Assembly: GCA_024516035.1 (NCBI GenBank)
Contig: CM044957.1
Location: 20,898,676 to 20,962,675 of the forward strand
From: Bactericera cockerelli
Lineage: Eukaryota; Arthropoda; Insecta; Hemiptera; Triozidae
DNA: 64,000 bases
Reading direction: 5' to 3'
The notes below the pieces were generated by a model. The model was not told the DNA's origin. It ran no database searches and saw only the letters and a list, made by a program, of their open reading frames with translations. A program made the translations under genes and the position numbers. This document shows positions 58,250 through 64,000 of the stretch, piece after piece (position 1 is the first letter of the stretch; each line of letters begins with the position of its first letter).

Positions 58250-61200
58250 CAGTAGTACCCAACTTTAATGCAGTGGTTCATAAGCATCCTTATTCTCAAG
58301 TGCTCATTAGGGGGGGTCCCCACACACACGGACCAATGGCTAAAACGCTGGATCTAGGCTCTGGGTACCCTAAAACGTTTTTTTTTAGTGTTTTTTTTAG
58401 TCGAGTGTTATTGTATGTTCTGAAATTGTTTCTTACTATGGCTTTAAGAAATGCTCACCCAAATATTAGCCTAACTAAACGTTGCTTAACATGTTGTCAT
58501 TTAATAATTATTCATTAATAGCATGTATCTATGGAACAAACCCTGAAAAATTCAGCTCGAAAAATGCAACTTTTATCACGTTACATACATAGCATAGGTT
58601 GATAGATAGTTAGATTGTAATAAATCAATGTAGATCTCGTTAAACCATAGGTACTCACATCGTTCGCAATTAAACGGTCTTAGGAGGTTTTTTTTTTTTT
58701 TTAGGTACTTTATTTGTATTTTCATAAATCAACAAACATTTTATCAAAAACAACAAAATGAAAGAACAATAAAAATAAACTAAAAATTAAAAATGTTCAT
58801 CAATTTTTATGAATATATAAAAAATAGAATTTAAAGTTTAGGTGAGGTCCAATGTGCAAAGTTGCATGTGTTGGACCTCACCATTTATAAATATGTCATT
58901 TTTGTAAAAATAAATTTTAATCTTTATTTTAATCTGTGGATCGATGAACGTTTTTAATGAAATGATAGTCAGTAGGTAAGTTTTGACTATGGATAGTGGA
59001 TAGCCATGCATATTTCACTTCACATACAGTTGGTTGCATCGAAAAATATTAAAAAATCAGGGAGATATTCAATCATAAGTTCAATTTTTTTTTCTCGAAA
59101 ATTAGATTTTTCCCTTTCGTGAATTTAGATTACTTCTACGATTGCAATTCTGCGTATCACTAGTTGAAAAAATATCCTTTGCTATGTTCTTTCAATAAAT
59201 CCTTTTCTTTCAGACGCGTGAGATATGAATTAGTGTTAAGTGAGTGTAAAACCCTGTAACCAGGTCAGATAATAATAATAAGTAAGTGACTTCCTCATTT
59301 AGGGCCTGCTGGTTTAGACATTTCTTATTTTATGTAAAATATAACAACAGTAGTTTGAGTCGTTTTGTCTCTGTCTCTCACCTTGTTTTGATCTCTTATC
59401 AATTCACTACAAAAACAACTCCGATGTCAGTATTAGCGCCATTTGTGCAGTTCTTTTCCAGAACTTCCGGAAAATGTAGCCTATTCCGGGAACTGGGCCT
59501 TGTTCCTGAAAGAAAACTTTGCACTATGCACTCCGCGAAATTCGCGGAGTGCGGATTTTTTGGTTCCTGAAAAAGAATTTTTCTTTAATCCTCAAATGAA
59601 CTACGCATGACAAAAGACTCTGGAAAATTTGTTTACATTTTCCACTCGTTTTTATTTTTTCTGTTGTTGTTATTTTTTGGTGAAAATCTCTGAAATTATG
59701 AGAAACCATCGTCAATGGCGCATTGAATGCACCGATTCTCGTAGGGTCACCAAAGTTGTGCTAAAACCAGCGGGATAAAGACTTCGTGATGCTGTGATTT
59801 GATTTTTCTTGTTGTTTGTTCAAAATCTCTGAAATTATTGGAAGCCAGCGTCGATAGCGCATTGAATGCACGGATGCTGGTAGGATCACTGAAGTAAAGA
59901 GAGGGTTGAAGACTTTGTGATGCTCATGCACGAATATGATTTACCCAAATATAAGGTGTAACATAATTTGGAGTAACAAAGTTGGTCTGCAGTACAACTT
60001 AGGGAAATTATTGGGCACGGATTCAGTAGGTATGTTACCTATCCACTCTCAACTTACCTATCCACTCTCAACTACCTACCTCCGCCTAATTGAGTTTTCA
60101 GGTTATATTCCTCGTGGATGTAAGCAGAGTCAGTTGAAATTTTAAGGTTATATGTTTGTTCATTCTTAAAATTAAAATCTTGGACCTTAGAAACTCTACA
60201 CTTTTCAAACTCTAATTATACATGAAGCGTATATTGTATAAAAATGAGTGGGCACCTACTGTTGAAATCCAAATAAACAAAAACAATGTCTACTGGTATT
60301 TGACATGTTCCTTCAAAATAAAGGCTGTATTAGATTCGTAATTAAGTTACTGTCTTCAGTAATGTCGGCTCTTCAAACGTGAAAATTATTGTCTCGTTCT
60401 GACAAGAAAGGCTTCTGAAGTATTTTAGACAGTGATAGATTTATTGCCTCAAAGGTCGAGGTTTCATATAAAGTGCATTCTACAAAGTCACGGTTCAAAA
60501 CTGAGAGAAAAGGCGGCTTGAGCTGACGAGAACAAAATAAATCCTCTAGACAGTGAAGGGCTCTAGGGCCTTGGCGTTTGCTTTGGTTCTCGCCATGACA
60601 ACCAGTATTATTGACTCTGATCAAACACAAAACCCGTCCCATGTGACTAGTCACCTTCCCATTCATGATCAACCTCATGAAAAAAGGCCTGAAACGGGAA
60701 AGTGGAAATTTTTACTGAAGCTGGCTTGGATAATTTATTACTCTTATCTACTTTCCACACTCCGCTACTTGTCAGGGAGATATTGAATATTTTTCTCCAA
60801 AAAAACTCCCCTCATCTACAATATCAAAAATATCAGAAATTGATATTCAAAATATGTAAATTGTGTGTAAGGTCATAATTATTAGAGACGATTTTACTAT
60901 ATTATTTTTTTCGATAGCATTCATGGTTTACGAGGTATTTGAATATTTGAAAACAATACTTTCTATACCTTATAGGTAATAGAAAGTAAAAATAAATATA
61001 GCACAAATCCTTTGTCTTTCCCTTCTTGTCGTAATCGGTAGGGTTAACCTCACCCAGGCTGGGTTGTGCTTGAAATGGCAACCTCACGTGTTTATGTCGA
61101 AGATAATAAATATTTAATTCTGCCCAATCCTGGCATTCGAACTCAAGACTCTGGGACCGTGAGTTGAGCAGTAGTCATATCCATGATTCCACGGAGGTTG

Positions 61201-61436
61201 GTAGAACTAATAATAATACCAACTAAATAATAAAATAACAGAGCCGCCTTCCGCCTTCACGATTATGATGCCACTACCGTCGAATTCAAAACTGACCTGC
61301 TCTTCTTTTCTTCTTTCAATTTTCGCCTCCAGTAATTAAACAAAACAAAGGAGGCTAGATATATTGTCTTTAAAGCCGACAGACGAATAAACATGTCACC
61401 GGAATTTATTTCATATCATATGAAACAACAAGAGTT
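58250..61436. other. Repeat-rich intergenic stretch without a convincing gene
   Basis: It contains a family C copy in reverse (58970-59165), two partial 5S SINE heads in tandem (59706-59800 and 59845-59925) and a tRNA-like SINE piece on the minus strand (61125-61200, with GAGTTCGAATGCC). A short open frame at 60553-60786 begins with GTG and resembles nothing I know, so I do not annotate it as a gene. Confidence 0.6.
59706..59925 (+). repeat. Two truncated 5S SINE heads in tandem
   Basis: CCATCGTCAATGGCGCATTG (59706) and CCAGCGTCGATAGCGCATTG (59845) both carry the 5S-like start and end in ACTT(C/T)GTGATGCT without the SINE body. Both are preceded by AAAATCTCTGAAATTAT, so the pair arose by local duplication of an already inserted piece. 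Confidence 0.75.
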
Positions 61437-62205
61437 ATACAGGGTGTTTTTTTAAATACTTGTCAGCCCTGAAAATTCAAGAACGGTTTGAAATTCAGAA
61501 AAACTAATAAAAAAAACCTGTATCTCTTTATTTTTGGGGGATTAAGCTTTGGAAGAAAAAAAATTGCGTACAGTGCCCAAGTCAGGCTGGGACCAACACT
61601 TTAAAATCTTAATTGGAATGGTACATCGTGTGGCATATTGTTTTAAAGGTCTCATTAAGAAAAGTTCATTGCAACAAATTTTGGTTATCTACGACTTACG
61701 GTTCACGAGATACTGGGTAGAAAGTGTGAAAATGGACTCTTTTGGAGTGTACCTGAGAGCGCGAAAAAAGCTAAGATGAAATTTTCAACTCAAAAATAGC
61801 TCAAGTAACTGTTTTTCACCTTTCAAAGTGAAAATTTTACTCTGATTAACTCTGGTGTATTAGTGCGCGCGATTCGAGACAAATAGGTGTAGTCCCCTAG
61901 AATGGAGGAACCATTATGTAATGATATTTTTCCAAACTAAAATGATATTTTTCGGTTCCAAGTGCGATTAGCTCTTTGAGAAGGCTTTTCTCAATGAGAC
62001 CATTTAAAAAATATGCCACACGATATACCATTATCTTTAAGATTTTAAAGCCGGCCCGTGGCCAGGCTGAATGGGGCACTGTAGGCAACTTTTTCTTTGC
62101 CAAAACTTACTCCCCTAAAAAATAAAGGGATACGGATTTTTTTTTAATTTTCAATCGTTTGTTGAGTTTTAAAGGGTGGTAAGTATTTAAAAAGCACCCT
62201 GTATA
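61437..62205. mobile_element. Fold-back element with long arms and ACAGGGTG ends
   Basis: The left end TATACAGGGTGTTTTTTTAA and right end AAAGCACCCTGTATA are inverted repeats. The arms continue inward for about 300 bases, for example CTCTTTATTTTTGGGGGATTA facing CTCCCCTAAAAAATAAAGGGA. Both arms encode, in mirror fashion, a similar short open stretch (MVHRVAYCFKGLIKKSSLQ on the plus strand, MVYRVAYFLNGLIEKSLLK on the minus strand). This shows homology of the arms, not two genes. Confidence 0.8.
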
Positions 62206-62469
62206 ATAAACATTCATTTCTTTGTTCCTTACTAATGACATCAAGTTCGGCGATAGGGTAGCGCTCGTCAAGAGAAGCACACCACACCAGTGGACCTTTA
62301 TTAATTCTTATGTTCCTAGTTCAGTACAAATAGGTACATTTGATTCCTTGTTATCTCTTGTTATCTTGATCTCAATAGTGAGATCAGGATCTCATTATTG
62401 ATGAGACCTAAAAATAGGGATGTAATTTTTTCCCCTAAACGCAATGTTACGAGTACTAGGGGAATGTTG

Positions 62470-63183
62470 CCTACAGTTTATACGTCTGATCTTTGTGAAT
62501 CTGACCTGGGGACCTTTTGCCGTAATAAGTCATGTAATAGGTGCCTGTCCCCACAATAGCAACATGATCACCATGAGACATCATCGCATAAAACACACAT
62601 TGAAGAAATTATTAGAAGACAAGAAGTACAAGTTTTCCATTATCTTTACTCTAATTGTTATTCTCTTTATATTGTACTTATACTCAAATAAATAAAGAGG
62701 TGCTTTGTTAAACTGTTGGCATAATGGGACTACCTGTCTTGCGCTGACAGTCTAAATAAAGCACTACTTATTCTTATACTTATACAAATGTTTTGAGGAA
62801 GTGCATGCCATAGATTCATTTGGAAGCAATAGATTTGCGACATAGTAGCCTTCTCAAACAACTCTAACAAGGCTTATATAATAGACAGTACAATCCGATT
62901 TGAGACCAACAATTTAAATCAAGACATTGAAATACATGAAGAAAAAAGAAACATATATGGCTCTTGCATTGACTCACTTAACCAAAAATATGAGAAAGAA
63001 TTTGGAAAAAGAGATTTTGAGGTTTATGGCTTATGGTTTGGTAGTCGCGGAGCTGTTGGCAAGAAAGTACTACAATTTTTCGAAGATTTCAACATTGAAA
63101 AAGGAAAATTAAAAGAAATGGCCGAGAATATCATATCAGATAGTATTAAAATTATTAACTATCATATTTACTCAAAATACTGA
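62470..63183 (+). pseudogene. R2-like non-LTR retrotransposon relic, copy 2, C-terminal endonuclease region
   Basis: The first part, about 62520-62640, reads SHVIGACPHNSNMITMRHHR and aligns with PHIRGVCPRSENLRNNAHHK of copy 1. After ~150 bases of inserted sequence containing the pair AAATAAAGAGGTGCTTTGTT and AAATAAAGCACTAC, it resumes with a GAGGAAGTGCAT (EEVH) near 62798. An open frame 62872-63183 then reads AYIIDSTIRFETNN, KRNIYGSCIDSLNQKY, FEVYGLWFGSRGAVGKKVLQ and ends IINYHIYSKY. This corresponds to the restriction-like endonuclease C terminus of such elements. It is broken by the insertion and by a frame change near 62840. Confidence 0.75.
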
Positions 63184-64000
63184 ACTGAAGTCATAACATC
63201 ATACCTAGTTATAAAGTTTAAAATATGTTAGAAAATCGTCTGATAGATGTGATGGATATGCTGTGCGGAATGGCAACCAGTCAAAGACTGGCAGCTCCTG
63301 TTATAATTTAATAAAAAATTATAATTTGTTTCTCTCTCGCATTCATGTACCTACTCGATGACGTAAGAATTGGGCTCATTTTGTGTTTTTCATTCGTCTG
63401 CCATGAGTTAACGCCCCAGCTGCAGCTAGGCAGACTGTGCTTTTCTGAGTTTCTAGGCCATTCCGCATCATACCCTAGGGGCTGAAATTTTTGTACTTTA
63501 TAACTTAAGAAATCATGGCCCAGCTCCCCTTATACATTATAACACAATTTCTATTAACTTCATGCAATTCTTCACAAATAGTTTTTATTTTTAAATTTAA
63601 ATTACGTATTTTAAGAGTTTTCTGTAAAATGCGTTATATAATAATAATAATACCTAATATTTCCGATAAACGGGCATGTATTGACGGAAGGAATCGTGTG
63701 TACAAATTATAACAATAAAAACATTTAAATTAAAAAGATAGTTACATTATGAAAGACTTTAAGAATAGATTTTAAGAACAAAGAAAAATAAAATAGGCAA
63801 CACCAAGTAAAATATCAAATAAAAAATAGGGTGTTCTATTTAAAAATCGAAAGTTGATGCCTGTTTCACTACTTTTGGGACACTCTATAGAAATTTCATA
63901 TCCGCCAATTTTGCGTTTGAATTTCATACAAAAATTCAAGTCTCTATGTTGCGCCGTTAAAAAGATAAAAATCAGTTCCGGGACTTTTCATCCCCTCTGT
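63184..64000. other. AT-rich window edge without a recognised gene
   Basis: It contains a phrase AAATCATGGCCCAGCTCCCC (63510-63529) that is the near reverse complement of GGGGAGCTGGACCATGATTT at 27534. Near 63830-63860 is a relative of the pieces at 47285 and 49741 (GGGTGTTCTATTTAAAAATC). No coding region was recognised. Confidence 0.5.

Noticed and set aside
60553..60786. Possible 77-codon gene beginning KGSRALAFALVLAMTTS
   Set aside because: The frame starts with GTG, has no recognisable domain, no splice partner and no conserved context.
62927..63112. 61-codon plus-strand frame starting MKYMKKKETYMALALTHL
   Set aside because: The neighbouring frame across the same bases encodes the recognisable retrotransposon C terminus, so this is a shadow.

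Overview
This window is nuclear DNA from an arthropod, most likely an insect. Its genes are split by many introns, AT-rich intergenic DNA is full of transposon remains, and U2 snRNA and 5S rRNA sequences appear as retroposed copies. A hemipteran such as a planthopper fits the repeat content, but that is inference and I cannot name the species.

Layout. Positions 1-5199 are a satellite array of about 32 copies of a ~162 bp monomer, running off the left edge. Positions 5200-7490 hold dispersed repeats and a decayed short tandem repeat. From 43748 down to 7672 on the minus strand lies a complete Target of rapamycin (Tor) kinase gene. I could phase 32 coding exons, about 2,426 codons, from the HEAT repeats through FAT, FRB and the PI3K-like kinase to a perfect FATC tail. 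Its introns hold a palindromic fold-back element, a TIR element with a MADF-domain ORF, an internally deleted mariner, LINE and BEL/Pao relics, 5S-rRNA-derived and tRNA-derived SINEs, and several MITEs. Two insertions touch splicing directly. Intron 24 holds a ~30-copy 35/39 bp minisatellite made from the 3' end of exon 24 plus its splice donor. Intron 25 holds a U2 snRNA retrocopy whose ~60 bp flanking duplication copied the exon 26 splice acceptor.

On the plus strand, head-to-head with Tor across a 1.9 kb repeat-filled spacer, is a seven-exon gene for an EIPR1 (TSSC1) WD40 protein, 45637-53003. Its splice sites are intact, but five apparent single-base deletions shift its frame. Tor shows one similar shift near 13620-13639. 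All six shifts have the same sign, so under-called bases in the assembly are a serious alternative to real mutation. A pogo-like MITE begins 12 bp after the EIPR1 stop codon and carries its best poly(A) signal.

The right quarter is repeat-rich. It contains two relics of an R2-like non-LTR retrotransposon, a small two-exon gene for a secreted protein of unknown function (56861-58191, minus), more 5S SINE pieces and a long fold-back element at 61437-62205.

Tor and EIPR1 are the only recognisable housekeeping genes. Tor encodes the kinase of TORC1 and TORC2. EIPR1 is known in other animals as a partner of the EARP/GARP endosomal tethering complexes. Their divergent arrangement could allow shared regulation, but nothing in the sequence proves it.
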